Assembly (NCBI RefSeq): GCF_024347415.1
Contig: NZ_AP025477.1
Span: forward strand, 868,001 to 932,000
DNA: 64,000 nucleotides
DNA from: Vibrio crassostreae
Lineage (GTDB): Bacteria; Pseudomonadota; Gammaproteobacteria; Enterobacterales; Vibrionaceae
Direction of reading: 5' to 3'
Part shown: positions 1 to 9,325 of the stretch, in pieces
Position numbering within the stretch: position 1 is the first letter of the stretch
Layout: each line of letters opens with the position of its first letter
Translations under genes and position numbers: made by a program
The notes under the pieces: model-generated
Database searches by the model: none
Seen by the model: the letters and a program-made list of their open reading frames with translations, nothing else
Told to the model about the DNA's origin: nothing

Positions 1-1990
1 TCTCGCCTTCGCCTGTACCCGCTGCACATTCAGATTGATTTGGTAGCGCAGCTCGACCCCAAAGACCATTCTCACCACCCGTTACACCTTGCCAACCACG
101 CGTGTAGTAAGGCACACCGATGTTAATACGACCTGCTGGCATAGAACCACGGAAGTAATGGTAAGCCCAATCCGTGTTCAGATAACCGATACCACCGTAA
201 GCCGCAGTGCCGTAAACGTTCCACTGTGCTAACTCTGAATCTTTACCTGTATCAAACAAGGCAGCGTTATGACCAACGTGATCGTTCCATGCACCGTGAA
301 GGTCGTAAGACATGATGTTTACGTAATCGAGATACTTGGTTACATCGAATGTTTCCATACCGCGCAATAGGTAACCAGAAGAAGGAGCCGCGATAGTTAA
401 CATGTAATGATTGCCATCTTCAGCAGACGCTACATCAAGCTTCTCACGCAGCACTTTCATCAATACTTGGTACGAAGCCCATAGGTACTGACGACGTGGT
501 TCCATGAAGTCTTTGTCGTACGGGTTACCAGCACCCGCCATTGAGGTTGGGTATTCGTAATCGATATCCAAACCATCGAACTGGTATTTACGAAGCATTT
601 CTACCGCGGAAGTCGCGAATGTTTCAATACCTTGGTGATTAATAGAACCATCAGCGTTGGTCGTCATGGTGTAGAAACCACCATCAGCCACTCGGCTTCC
701 GTCAGTCGCGAAGTGGCCGCCTGTTTCAGCCCAACCACCGATTGAGATTAACGTTTTAACACCGTGTTTTTTCTTCGCGGTTGCGAGTGCACCAAAGTGA
801 CCTTTAAAACCTAATGCAGGATCAATTTCCACGCCCGGCCACTCTTTACCTACAGCAGCATTATTTGGGTCATTTACATCACCCACATTTACTTTGCCGT
901 CTGAACCGATGCTCACGAAGGCATAGTTAATGTGTGTAAGTTGTTCCCAAGGGATGTCATTTACTAGGTAAGCGGCTTGTGGGTCATCCCCTGCACGCCA
1001 ACTGGTGAAGTAACCAATCACACGACGTGGGTGATCCGCACCCATCTTCTCACGGCCTTCATCATCGTAAATCGTACAGTAAGGGACATCGATACCTTGC
1101 GTTTGATACAAGCCATCAGGTCGACAAGTGCTCACCGTTGGAGCGCCGTTAACTGTCAAAGAAGCAAGTGCTGAATCAGTCGTTGCGCCTTGGTTGTCTG
1201 TCGCTTTCGCGTAAACCGCTAGAGAGCCTGCTTGAGTGGTTGTGTAATCTAGCGTGTATGGGCTTGTTGCAGCTGTACCCACAAGAGCACCCGCTACGTA
1301 GAAATCAACCTTATCAACCGTACCATCGCTGTCTGCTGCCATTGCAGTTAGTGTGACTACACCACCAACATCAACAGATGTCGCTGAAAGGGCAACTGAA
1401 ACTGTTGGCGCTTCATTACCTGGTTGTGCTGAATCAACAGAAACAGAAACCACACTTGCAACACTTGCTGCGCCTTCATTATCCGTTGCAACAACTGAAA
1501 CTTGATGGTTACCAGACGTTGCAGCCCAAGCCGCCTCAAATGGTGCCGCTGTCACTACTGCAACCGACGAACCATCGACAAAGAATTCTACCGAAGCAAC
1601 ACTGCCATCAGAGTCGAGTGCTGTTGCGCTAAGTACCACATTATCACCTTCAACAATCACATCGGATGCCGTTGGCGCTGTTAACGAAGCGGTTGGCGCT
1701 TCATTTGGTGTACCGCCGCCTCCATTGCCACTACACACATCCAGTTTTTTCCACTGTGCGTAATCACCTTCAAATTGGCTCGGGTTGTTGTTTTGATTCC
1801 AGTAATTCGCTGAGTACGCGCTGCCGTCATGTGAAACCTGATCACCACCGGTGTATACCGTGGCTGAGTCCCACGTTTCTAACGTTGAACAATCAACAGC
1901 CGCATAACTGTTGAACGCCATTAAGCATGACGCGGTTAGAGTACTGAGTGTAAAAACCTTCTTGGCCACTCTTCCTTGGTTTAGGTGCAT
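1..1990 (-). CDS. Secreted GH18 chitinase, C-terminus cut off by the window edge
   Basis: Reading leftwards from the ATG at 1990 the frame stays open to base 1 (663 codons) without a stop. The product starts with a signal peptide (basic N-terminus, hydrophobic core, AFNSYA cleavage region), then a chitin-binding module of the CBM5/12 type with its typical tryptophans ([19 protein letters not shown]), two Ig-like modules of about 90 residues each beginning NEAPT, and a GH18 catalytic domain. The GH18 active-site motif [11 protein letters not shown] is visible, with the proton-donor glutamate at about residue 479, and SIGGW is the conserved substrate-binding strand. It should hydrolyse chitin outside the cell. 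A ribosome site (AAGGGA) lies 9 bases before the ATG. Family assignment is firm; the missing C-terminus may hold further binding modules. Confidence 0.95.
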   Translation of the reverse strand, partial: MHLNQGRVAKKVFTLSTLTASCLMAFNSYAAVDCSTLETWDSATVYTGGDQVSHDGSAYSANYWNQNNNPSQFEGDYAQWKKLDVCSGNGGGGTPNEAPTASLTAPTASDVIVEGDNVVLSATALDSDGSVASVEFFVDGSSVAVVTAAPFEAAWAATSGNHQVSVVATDNEGAASVASVVSVSVDSAQPGNEAPTVSVALSATSVDVGGVVTLTAMAADSDGTVDKVDFYVAGALVGTAATSPYTLDYTTTQAGSLAVYAKATDNQGATTDSALASLTVNGAPTVSTCRPDGLYQTQGIDVPYCTIYDDEGREKMGADHPRRVIGYFTSWRAGDDPQAAYLVNDIPWEQLTHINYAFVSIGSDGKVNVGDVNDPNNAAVGKEWPGVEIDPALGFKGHFGALATAKKKHGVKTLISIGGWAETGGHFATDGSRVADGGFYTMTTNADGSINHQGIETFATSAVEMLRKYQFDGLDIDYEYPTSMAGAGNPYDKDFMEPRRQYLWASYQVLMKVLREKLDVASAEDGNHYMLTIAAPSSGYLLRGMETFDVTKYLDYVNIMSYDLHGAWNDHVGHNAALFDTGKDSELAQWNVYGTAAYGGIGYLNTDWAYHYFRGSMPAGRINIGVPYYTRGWQGVTGGENGLWGRAALPNQSECAAGTGEGE

Positions 1991-2441
1991 GTTAGCTATC
2001 CCTTAAGTTGTTGTTTCAAGATGTTTAATCTAAATGGCATTTTCCTCACCACTTAAATCTCTTCGCAAAACAACTGTAGGTAACAGCGCCAATTAAACAC
2101 CTAAAATATTCAGTATTTATAAAATGACTCGCATTAATTTGTTTATAGCATGCAATGAGTCGACACTTATTTTGCACCAACAACTAATATTAATTTATTT
2201 CGGAAAGCTAAAAAATAATGTCTCAAAAATCGGAAATGTGATTTGGATTCGAGAAAAAAATCCGTATCAAAACTAGCCAAAAAGTAGTGATTTAAAGGCG
2301 ATTTGGGATTCTTTTGGGAATTCGCCCACTTTTTGATAACAAATGTGTTAGTATCGGCGGCTTTTTTGACAAACCTCACATTTCCATGCAAGTGTGGGAG
2401 AAATACATAGGCTTGAAAGAGCCAAATATAGCGAAGAAATA
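1991..2441. other. Divergent intergenic region, chitinase / BCCT transporter
   Basis: About 450 AT-rich bases between two divergent genes. It must hold both promoters. I see no convincing operator, RNA gene or small reading frame with a ribosome site. Confidence 0.6.
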
Positions 2442-4028
2442 ATGTCCAACTTGACGCAAGTCGCCAACGAAAACATCAACGCAGAATCTACTTCTATCGA
2501 TTTCAATAAAGCTCAATCTCTGGGTGAAAAACTGGAACTCGGAAACCCAGTCTTTTGGCTTAGTGGCAGTTTTTTAACCCTCTTTGTCATCCTCGCTTTC
2601 ACCAACACCTCCGTGTTGTCCGAACTTGTTAACATCGGCTTCAGTTACTCAACTAAGTGGTTCGGTGCTTTCTGGCAAGTCCTACTACTTCTCAACTTCA
2701 TTATCGGTTTAGTGCTTGCACTAGGTCGCACCGGCCACGTTCGCTTAGGAACGCTTGCCCTACCTGAAATGACCACCTTCAAATGGATGTCTATCGTCCT
2801 ATGTACGCTGCTAGCTGGCGGCGGTGTGTTCTGGGCAGCCGCAGAGCCTATTGCTCACTTTGTTTCGGCTCCGCCACTTTATGGCAACGCTGATCCACAA
2901 GCGATGGCGTTTAACGCTCTATCACAATCTTTCATGCATTGGGGTTTCCTTGCATGGGCAATCTTAGGTGGCTTGTCTTCTATCGTGTTAATGCATCTGC
3001 ATTACGACAAAGGCCTTCCTCTTAAGCCTCGCACTCTGCTTTACCCTGTACTTGGCGACAAGGCAATCAACAGCTGGGTGGGTAACGTAGTAGACGCATG
3101 CAGCATTGTTGCTGTAGCCGCAGGTACTATCGGCCCTATCGGTTTCCTTGGTCTACAAATCAGCTACGCATTGAGCGAACTGTTTGGTATTTCAGACAGC
3201 TTTGCAACTCAAAGTGTCATTATTATCTTTGCTATCGCTATGTACACATTGTCTGCATTAAGTGGCGTGAACAAAGGCATCCAACTGGTTAGCCGTTACA
3301 ACATCATCTTGTCTGTGTGTCTAATCGGCTACATCCTTCTAGTAGGCCCAACAAGCTTCATCGTTGACGGTTACCTACAAGGCATGGGTGAAATGATTGA
3401 TAACTTCATCCCAATGGCGCTTTACCGCCAAGATACAGCATGGCTAGGTGGCTGGACTGTGTTCTTCTGGGGGTGGTTCTTAGGTTACGGTCCAATGATG
3501 GCTATCTTCATTGCTCGCATCTCTCGTGGCCGCACTATTCGCCAAATGATCGTATCTATCAGCATCGTTGCACCGCTTGTAACGTGTTTCTGGTTCAGCA
3601 TCGTTGGTGGTAGTGGTTTAGCGTTTGAATTAGAGAACCCAGGTGTGATTTCTAGCGCGTTCGAAGGGTTCAACCTTCCAGCAGTTCTTCTAGCAATTAC
3701 TGCGCAACTGCCGTTCCCTACTCTGATTGCGATTCTGTTCCTTATCCTGACGACCACGTTTATCGTGACGACAGGTGACTCAATGACTTACACAATCAGT
3801 GTAGTAATGACGGGCACAACAGAGCCGAATGCAGCAGTACGTACCTTCTGGGGTATCATCATGGGTGCCGTAGCTATTGCACTTATCTCGATGGGCTCTG
3901 GCGGCATCTCTGCTCTACAGTCATTTATTGTGATCACAGCCGTTCCTGTATCGTTTATCTTGCTGCCGTGTTTATGGCACGCACCGAAGATCGCGAAGCA
4001 GATGGCAAGAGATCAAGGCATCGCTTAA
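2442..4028 (+). CDS. BCCT-family (betaine/carnitine/choline type) transporter
   Basis: A roughly 528-residue inner-membrane protein with about 12 hydrophobic segments. The family signature is clear: GGWTVFFWGWFLGYGP followed by IFIARISRGRTIRQ. The family imports quaternary ammonium compounds or related sulfonium osmolytes using sodium or proton gradients, or exchanges them. In betaine carriers the signature normally reads close to FYWAWWxxWSP; here the second W of the pair is F and the later W is Y, so the substrate may differ from glycine betaine. The frame is open from a GTG at 2394, but the ATG at 2442 (MSNLTQ) gives the usual N-terminus and is preceded by GAAGAA. It stands alone, ending in a bidirectional terminator. 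The substrate is unknown. Confidence 0.9.
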   Translation: MSNLTQVANENINAESTSIDFNKAQSLGEKLELGNPVFWLSGSFLTLFVILAFTNTSVLSELVNIGFSYSTKWFGAFWQVLLLLNFIIGLVLALGRTGHVRLGTLALPEMTTFKWMSIVLCTLLAGGGVFWAAAEPIAHFVSAPPLYGNADPQAMAFNALSQSFMHWGFLAWAILGGLSSIVLMHLHYDKGLPLKPRTLLYPVLGDKAINSWVGNVVDACSIVAVAAGTIGPIGFLGLQISYALSELFGISDSFATQSVIIIFAIAMYTLSALSGVNKGIQLVSRYNIILSVCLIGYILLVGPTSFIVDGYLQGMGEMIDNFIPMALYRQDTAWLGGWTVFFWGWFLGYGPMMAIFIARISRGRTIRQMIVSISIVAPLVTCFWFSIVGGSGLAFELENPGVISSAFEGFNLPAVLLAITAQLPFPTLIAILFLILTTTFIVTTGDSMTYTISVVMTGTTEPNAAVRTFWGIIMGAVAIALISMGSGGISALQSFIVITAVPVSFILLPCLWHAPKIAKQMARDQGIA

Positions 4029-4061
4029 TTCCTAATCCGATTTAGTTTCGGTTAGCCTTTA

Positions 4062-4106
4062 AAACGAAAAAGCCACTCAAGTGATTCACCTGAGTGGCTT
4101 TGTTTT
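4062..4106. terminator. Bidirectional terminator after BCCT gene and RidA gene
   Basis: Perfect 8-bp stem GCCACTCA/TGAGTGGC (4072-4079 with 4091-4098) flanked by an A-rich tract on the left and TTTGTTTT on the right, so it can stop transcription from both converging genes. Confidence 0.8.
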
Positions 4107-4156
4107 ATCTGTTCGTTACTTGTATTGACGAAGCTTATTTCTACCGATAGTTCGGC

Positions 4157-4519
4157 TTATTGAAACTTTTCACCCGCAGCAACCATAAACGACATCTCAA
4201 CCAATAGCTCTGGGTTTGCCAGTTCAGCTTTTACACACGCTCGGCTTGGTGCACTACCTTCAGGGAACCATGAATCCCACACTTCGTTCAGTGCATCGAA
4301 GTTCGCGAAATTTGTTAGGTAAATTGTCACCGACAATACGCGAGATTTATCGCTGTCGACCAAGCTCATCATTTCTTCAGCTTGATCAAAAATTTGCTGA
4401 ACCTGGCTCTTAATTCCTGCCGATGTATCCGTCTCTGGTACTTCAACAAAGCTTGCGATGCCATTAAATACGGTTACATCTGACCAACGCTTGGTCGGGT
4501 TAATTCTATGGATTTTCAC
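4157..4519 (-). CDS. RidA/YjgF-family protein, single domain
   Basis: A 120-residue protein of the size and pattern of the RidA (reactive intermediate deaminase) family, which hydrolyses enamine/imine products of PLP enzymes. The C-terminal motif SRACVKAELANPELLVEM keeps the conserved substrate-carboxylate arginine, and the glutamate that corresponds to E120 of E. coli RidA is present (VEM), so it is probably catalytic. It differs from the classic RidA sequence and belongs to one of the Rid subfamilies; I cannot say which. It converges with the BCCT gene and is followed upstream by a PhzF-like gene on the same strand, 111 bases away, which may or may not be cotranscribed. Confidence 0.85.
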   Translation of the reverse strand: MKIHRINPTKRWSDVTVFNGIASFVEVPETDTSAGIKSQVQQIFDQAEEMMSLVDSDKSRVLSVTIYLTNFANFDALNEVWDSWFPEGSAPSRACVKAELANPELLVEMSFMVAAGEKFQ

Positions 4520-4630
4520 GTGCGATTCTCTTCTTATAATTAGGATTTACGTCAGCGTAATCTAATCCAAATTCCTAATATTGAGAACAAAAATTAGATC
4601 GCGCTATAGTTCTTAGACTCAATACCCTTG

Positions 4631-5395
4631 TCACTGACGGCATTCAACTCTAGCAGAGACTATGATCGATGAAGTTACTCCCTTCTCCACTTCAAAATAC
4701 CCACCAGCACTAGAAAGCTGACGAACTGAGAGTTTGTCTTTTCCTAGCTTATCGAACCAATATGGGGCCAGTGAACATTGCGCAGATCCGGTTGCTAAAT
4801 CCTCTAAAATGCCGATCTTCGGTGCAAAATAACGAAGTACATAACCGTCATCCGAGCTTTGAGCGGTCACCATGACAGCATGCAGGTCATTGATTTTTTT
4901 ATACTGTTCAAAATCAGGAGTAAAATTCCTTACTGCTTCCTCTGAATCCAACACTAATACTAAATCTCTTGTCGAGAATACATCGACAACGGGCTGATTC
5001 AAAGCCGACAGATCAATTGGAGCATCGCTCCGCTCAACATAAGGTTTACCATTCCAGCTTGGCAGTTCCAATCGAGATAGGCCGTCTTTTCTAGAAATCA
5101 CGACCTGTCCATAATCACTGTTTAAAGTAACCTCTTCAAACTTATACCGCTCGATCAAATCAGTACCAGCACCCAAACTACCATGACCACACAGGTTTAT
5201 CTCACCATCTATTGCAAACCAACGGATGTCGAACTGACTTCCCGATTTCTTCACAAAAGCAGTAATAGGCTGTGCTAGTTGATGTGTTATTTCTAATAGT
5301 TCCGAATCTGCTAACCATTGCTCTAATTCAACAACCCCACAAGGATTCCCTTTCGCCGACTCTCCACTAAAAGCATCATATATAAGTGCGTTGAT
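4631..5395 (-). CDS. PhzF-family isomerase-like protein with probable ATC start
   Basis: PhzF/DapF-fold protein. Conserved blocks are YDAFSGESAKGNPCGVVE at the N-terminus, LCGHGSLGAG in the middle and ILEDLATGSAQCSLAPYW near the end. The first ATG/GTG/TTG start (GTG at 5254) would delete the first 47 residues, which are clearly part of the fold. The frame is open back to a TAA just upstream, and the only start that fits is ATC at 5393-5395, placed 7 bases after a strong AAGGAG site. That gives 254 residues, close to the family length. The residue matching the catalytic Glu of PhzF (SETAFV in typical members) appears to be Ile (PITAFV), so classic PhzF isomerase activity is doubtful. Alternatives are a start-codon mutation (decaying gene) or a sequencing error. 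Confidence 0.75.
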   Translation of the reverse strand: MNALIYDAFSGESAKGNPCGVVELEQWLADSELLEITHQLAQPITAFVKKSGSQFDIRWFAIDGEINLCGHGSLGAGTDLIERYKFEEVTLNSDYGQVVISRKDGLSRLELPSWNGKPYVERSDAPIDLSALNQPVVDVFSTRDLVLVLDSEEAVRNFTPDFEQYKKINDLHAVMVTAQSSDDGYVLRYFAPKIGILEDLATGSAQCSLAPYWFDKLGKDKLSVRQLSSAGGYFEVEKGVTSSIIVSARVECRQ

Positions 5396-5586
5396 AACTT
5401 ATCTCCTTGTTTCATCTTCTAAAGATTTTAATAAAAACTATCATTTCACTTTTTAAATAAATCATTGATATATATGACATTAAAATGCCAAGTGTAATAA
5501 TTCATAAGAAGGAGTAATACTCTCATAGTGAAATTAATTTTGCACTAGTGCGGTCATGTTTTAGGACTTATTAATGGAGTACTTTT

Positions 5587-6033
5587 ATGCATGTTCAAAC
5601 CTATGATTTAAAACAGAGCAATGTGGGATATAACCTTGGTGTGATTGGCGTAGCATTAGTGCTCGCTTGGATTGGTATCTACAAGTTTACGCCAACTGAA
5701 GCGATGCTCATTGAACCACTAATCGCAAATCATCCTGCAATGAACTGGCTTTACAATTTATTCTCAGTCCAAGCCGTATCTAACATGGTTGGTGGTGCTG
5801 AAATCATTGTCGCGATCGGACTGATGATTGGATTTAAAAAGCCGAAAGTGGCGTTTTATTCTGGCATTGCGGCGGCGGCTATCTTTGTTGTGACGCTGAG
5901 CTTTCTAGTTACCACGCCAAACGCTTGGAAAGTATCGGATGGTATTTTGGTTACTAACTTCTTCTTAGTGAAAGATATCCTATTTTTAGCAATCGCGATC
6001 AGTATTATCGAACGCAATAAACCTCAAAAGTAA
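5587..6033 (+). CDS. DUF417 / YkgB (RclC)-like inner-membrane protein
   Basis: A 148-residue membrane protein with four predicted transmembrane segments and the family motif WIGIYKFTPTEAMLIEPLI. It resembles E. coli RclC (YkgB), part of the reactive-chlorine resistance regulon; the molecular function of the family is not established. A ribosome-binding site (AATGGAG) precedes the ATG. It is transcribed alone, with its own intergenic region on the left (5396-5586) and a hairpin on the right. No RclR-like regulator or RclA-like reductase is next to it, so the link to chlorine stress is by family only. Confidence 0.85.
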   Translation: MHVQTYDLKQSNVGYNLGVIGVALVLAWIGIYKFTPTEAMLIEPLIANHPAMNWLYNLFSVQAVSNMVGGAEIIVAIGLMIGFKKPKVAFYSGIAAAAIFVVTLSFLVTTPNAWKVSDGILVTNFFLVKDILFLAIAISIIERNKPQK

Positions 6034-6107
6034 CGATAAAGCAATAAGGTTACCCTAAATCTAGAAGACACTTTAAACCAAGAAGTAACCTTGAAACAAA
6101 AAGACTC

Positions 6108-6137
6108 GAAGCTGGCTAGAAGGATGCTGCCAGCTTC
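6108..6137. terminator. Hairpin between converging genes
   Basis: Perfect 9-bp stem GAAGCTGGC/GCCAGCTTC (6108-6116 with 6129-6137, 12-base loop) between the DUF417 gene and a converging acetyltransferase gene. T-runs are weak on both sides, so the terminator role is inferred from position. Confidence 0.6.
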
Positions 6138-6151
6138 TGATGTTTAAAGTT

Positions 6152-6628
6152 TTACTCTGCACTAGCATCGTGATTGAAGCATTGTCTCGTTACCAAGCCC
6201 CATTTTTCGTCCTGATATTGATCTTCCACGTAGTTACCTGATGTGTAGTCATTAACGACCTCTCTCCAGAACTTAACTGCATGCTCTGCACCCAGTACTT
6301 GCTTGATCTCCCAACTGCCTTTTAGATGTTCAAACAGCTCACAGATAAACCGTTTCCCTACTTTGTTTTTTCGAAAATAAGGGACGACATAGAAATCGCA
6401 TATCTCAAACTCATTTGGCGCTTTGGTTTCAATGGCTGTCAAAGCAGCAGGAACTCCATCAATGTAGAGTAAGTAACCTGTTACGGCATCACCAAGCGTC
6501 GGATAAATCTCAAACAAGCCATACTCGTCTGGTTTATCTCCGATGATCTTTGAAAACTCGGCGGCATAACCCTGATATAGATTCGCGTATACCTGTTGAT
6601 TACCACTATAGACTGTCACGATGTTCAT
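6152..6628 (-). CDS. GNAT-family N-acetyltransferase
   Basis: A 158-residue GNAT-fold protein. The acetyl-CoA binding region is EICDFYVVPYFRKNKVGKRF (about residues 92-111), a slightly altered Q/RxxGxG/A motif (RKNKVGK). The substrate cannot be predicted. It is the first of six GNAT genes within 18 kb of this window. Confidence 0.85.
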   Translation of the reverse strand: MNIVTVYSGNQQVYANLYQGYAAEFSKIIGDKPDEYGLFEIYPTLGDAVTGYLLYIDGVPAALTAIETKAPNEFEICDFYVVPYFRKNKVGKRFICELFEHLKGSWEIKQVLGAEHAVKFWREVVNDYTSGNYVEDQYQDEKWGLVTRQCFNHDASAE

Positions 6629-6733
6629 AAACTGATCTCTGTATTGTTTCGCACCACAACTGATGTGAGCTCATCTTGTCTAAATCTATTATCTCATTGA
6701 TGATAGAACAAATAATACATCTCAAACATTCAC

Positions 6734-7252
6734 TTAAGAAAGTATCGCCTTTCGGTAATAATGAGCATCTTGAGCCTTCCCTTTGAACACGGCGTAACTT
6801 TCAACGCGCTCAACTAAATCAAATCCTGTATTGGATAGGATTTTATTTGACCCTACATTACCCACTAGCGCATAGGCATCAACATATTTAAGGGAAGAGT
6901 GCTCGGCCAAGTAGATAAGTACCTTTCTCACCGCATTGGACGCAATACCTTTAGAACCAAATGCGTGACCTACTCGATAACCTAGTTCTCCACTTTCAGT
7001 GTTCTGGTCGATATCACGAACGTTGATTCGCCCACAAATAGTGCCATTAGCGTCTTTGATCAACATAGGAATCATATCGCCATTGTCATATTCTTTTAGA
7101 AAGCTTATAACTTGCTCGGCAACACCCGCATTTGAATAAAAACGGTCTTCTCTAGCTGGAACAAATTGCTCAAACCATTCTCTATTTTCGACTTCAAACT
7201 CCAATAAATTACTGACATCGCTTGGGTGAAGTAAGTGTAAAAATATATCCAT
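6734..7252 (-). CDS. GNAT acetyltransferase, RimJ/RimL-like
   Basis: About 172 residues with the RimJ/RimL-type layout: CGRINVRDID strand, GELGYRVGHAFGSKGIASNAV (acetyl-CoA loop) and a C-terminal NVGSNKILSNTGFDLV motif typical of this subgroup. Such enzymes acetylate N-terminal amines of ribosomal proteins or small molecules; this one cannot be assigned a substrate. The ATG at 7252 (MDIFLH) is preferred to a TTG two codons earlier. Confidence 0.85.
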   Translation of the reverse strand: MDIFLHLLHPSDVSNLLEFEVENREWFEQFVPAREDRFYSNAGVAEQVISFLKEYDNGDMIPMLIKDANGTICGRINVRDIDQNTESGELGYRVGHAFGSKGIASNAVRKVLIYLAEHSSLKYVDAYALVGNVGSNKILSNTGFDLVERVESYAVFKGKAQDAHYYRKAILS

Positions 7253-7322
7253 AATCAATACTCTGATGCTTATCTAAAAAGCCGCACCTTACGATTCATA
7301 CATCTCAGCTTGTCTTCTGAAT

Positions 7323-7787
7323 CTAAGGTAAGTCTCTTAACTTCTTAGCAGGGTTACCTGCATAGATACCTTTCTCGGTGATGTCTTTGGTCACCACACT
7401 GCCCGCGCCGATTACCACCCCTTCGCAAATGCTGACAGACAACACTGTCGCATTGGAACCGATGGTAACGTTATTTGCGATAACAGTTCGTCCCCAACTG
7501 TCTGGGTTTGGATCTGGCTTGCCATCTTTAAACAAGTCATTCGCGAACATCACCCCGTGCCCAACAAAGCAGTCACTTCCGATCGTCACATACTCACAAA
7601 TAAAGGTATGAGACTGAATCTTACTTCTGTCACCGATAACCGAGTTCTTTTGAATTTCTACAAAAGGGCCAACGAACACATCATCTTTAAGCTCACAGCC
7701 ATAAACGTTGCTTGGTTCGATGATAGTGACATTTTCGCCACACGTAATATCAGTAATCTGCGCCTTTAAAACTCTAGGACTTGCCAT
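7323..7787 (-). CDS. Left-handed beta-helix (hexapeptide repeat) acyltransferase
   Basis: A 154-residue protein made almost wholly of hexapeptide repeats ([LIV]-G-x4), e.g. NVTIGSNATVLSVSICEGVV and VIGAGSVVTKDI, ending with IYAGNPAKKLRDL. This is the WbbJ/sugar O- or N-acetyltransferase type that uses acetyl-CoA to modify sugars of surface polysaccharide or nucleotide-sugars. The start at 7787 (MASPRV) sits just after a strong AGAGGAAG ribosome site, so it is preferred over an ATG eight codons further out. No polysaccharide genes lie nearby, so the acceptor is unknown. Confidence 0.85.
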   Translation of the reverse strand: MASPRVLKAQITDITCGENVTIIEPSNVYGCELKDDVFVGPFVEIQKNSVIGDRSKIQSHTFICEYVTIGSDCFVGHGVMFANDLFKDGKPDPNPDSWGRTVIANNVTIGSNATVLSVSICEGVVIGAGSVVTKDITEKGIYAGNPAKKLRDLP

Positions 7788-7900
7788 ACTTCCTCTCGAC
7801 ATTGGCGTCATAATTCAACCTAAGCGATTGTGCCTTATGCATTAAAGTGCATCAAATAGATGTATTGAGAGTTGGCAGTGGATCAAAGATTCTGCATAAG

Positions 7901-8050
7901 TTAAAACAAGCCAACCAACACGACTGACAACAGTATGCCTCCGATAAAACTTGGGACATGAAATGGGCGAGCTTTAGATTTTACGTACTCTTTCTGAAGT
8001 TCTTCTTGGTAAGTTTTGACAGCAAGTTCTTTTACGTAGTTATTTTGCAT
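7901..8050 (-). CDS. Small membrane peptide, 49 residues
   Basis: Short frame starting at the ATG complementary to 8048-8050, preceded at good spacing by AAGGAGC. The product begins MQNNYVKELAVKTYQEE (charged, helical) and ends in a single hydrophobic stretch FIGGILLSVVLVGLF, so it is probably a tail-anchored inner-membrane peptide. I do not recognise a family. The ribosome site and sensible composition support it being real; conservation would be the test. Confidence 0.6.
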   Translation of the reverse strand: MQNNYVKELAVKTYQEELQKEYVKSKARPFHVPSFIGGILLSVVLVGLF

Positions 8051-8143
8051 AATAAGCTCCTTTTAAATGAGTAAAAGAAGCTTAAGACTTGAAGTTAGGT
8101 TGAGGTAAAGTGAAAATTCAAATTAATCGGCATGTTTGTCTTG

Positions 8144-8500
8144 CTACTCAATAATGACTCTGAATACATCGTTATTCACACCACCAACATCCACTAACTC
8201 TCCGGGCTTCATAACAAGCGAGGCGTTTAGTTGTCGTGTTGAACGCGGCTCTTTCTTTTCTCGAATCACGAGTATATCGACGAAGTAGCCAGGGTCTTGC
8301 TTACGTATTGCCCCTGAAAAAGTCACGCTTTCAGCCCTATCAGCGAGCACTGAACTAAATGTTTTATCTTCTAAAACACCCGCAGAGATCGACGTATTAC
8401 CATAAAAAAGAGTGACAGTTGTTGGGTCAGGAGCTAACTCTGGTTTGGATGAACAACCCATCAGGGCTAGGCACAACAGTAAAATAATTCGAAATTGCAT
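8144..8500 (-). CDS. Putative lipoprotein, function unknown
   Basis: 118 residues. The N-terminus MQFRIILLLCLALMGC is a lipoprotein signal with lipobox LALMGC; lipidation is expected at Cys16. The mature part has no motif that I recognise and looks beta-rich. It lies between the small membrane peptide and a DJ-1/PfpI gene on the same strand, but the 56-base gap to the latter does not prove an operon. Confidence 0.75.
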   Translation of the reverse strand: MQFRIILLLCLALMGCSSKPELAPDPTTVTLFYGNTSISAGVLEDKTFSSVLADRAESVTFSGAIRKQDPGYFVDILVIREKKEPRSTRQLNASLVMKPGELVDVGGVNNDVFRVIIE

Positions 8501-8556
8501 AAACTGGTTTTCTTTCTCTCGTTAAACGCTTTTTGTAAAAATACCATAACGATGAT

Positions 8557-9210
8557 TTAACTCACCGCGTCTGTAAGCTCAGCTTTGAATGACTTGTTGT
8601 GTAAGTTATCAGCCTCTGCAGACTGGATGGTTCTAGAGATAAGCTCTTCGAAGAGCTCTAACTGCCCTGCAGGGATGAGCTGATTTTGTATCGCCCTACG
8701 TTTGTTAGAATCAAATAACCGCTCGGCCACCCAACCAATTAAGTAGACCAGAGAAAGGCACCCACCAGCTGTAGCAATGTTGCCTTCGATGACTAGAGGT
8801 AGATCTTGAACATCTCCACCCATCGCTTCTAATGTTGGTTTTGCATGCGGATTTGTTGTTAGCCTCTTGCCTTTAAGTAAACCGAGTTCGTGCAACACAA
8901 AAGATCCAGCGCAAATCGACCCGATTAACTGCTCGCTCGGATCCAACTGTAATGAGTTCATGAACTCTGGTTCTCTCAATGCAGCCGGAATACCACGATA
9001 ACCACTTGTGATCAGCACAACGTCTTGCTGCGCAACTTCACTCAAATGACCATCGATTTTCACGGTCATACCCAAATGTGAGCGATGCTCGAGCTTGGTT
9101 CCGAGAACCTTAACCTCCCAAGAGTCCGTCGTTCTTCCTAGTAAGTCATACATCAAGAAGAAGTCTACATCGGTGAAGTCATCAAATAATACGATTCCGA
9201 CTTTGTACAT
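8557..9210 (-). CDS. DJ-1/PfpI-family (class I glutamine amidotransferase-like) protein
   Basis: 217 residues. The N-terminus VGIVLFDDFTDVDFFLMYDLL and the nucleophile elbow GSICAGSFVLHELGLLKGKR place it in the DJ-1/PfpI superfamily; Cys100 is the expected nucleophile, with His118 (TTNPHAKP) nearby. It resembles the isonitrile-hydratase/AraC-N-terminal branch rather than Hsp31. It has no HTH domain, so it is an enzyme rather than a regulator. The reaction is unknown; relatives act on isonitriles or reactive aldehydes. Confidence 0.85.
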   Translation of the reverse strand: MYKVGIVLFDDFTDVDFFLMYDLLGRTTDSWEVKVLGTKLEHRSHLGMTVKIDGHLSEVAQQDVVLITSGYRGIPAALREPEFMNSLQLDPSEQLIGSICAGSFVLHELGLLKGKRLTTNPHAKPTLEAMGGDVQDLPLVIEGNIATAGGCLSLVYLIGWVAERLFDSNKRRAIQNQLIPAGQLELFEELISRTIQSAEADNLHNKSFKAELTDAVS

Positions 9211-9325
9211 AATACATGCCCTTGCTGATTACTCTCGAAAGATAAGAAGCGTTAATAGTGATGCGTTTGATAGAAAGGTGATATTAACCACCACACACTT
9301 GAGGTCAAACTCGATCCACAATTAT

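Noticed and set aside
2167..2391. Leftward 74-codon frame in the chitinase/BCCT gap
   Set aside because: No ribosome site at a plausible start, product without recognisable features, and it would cover the BCCT promoter region.
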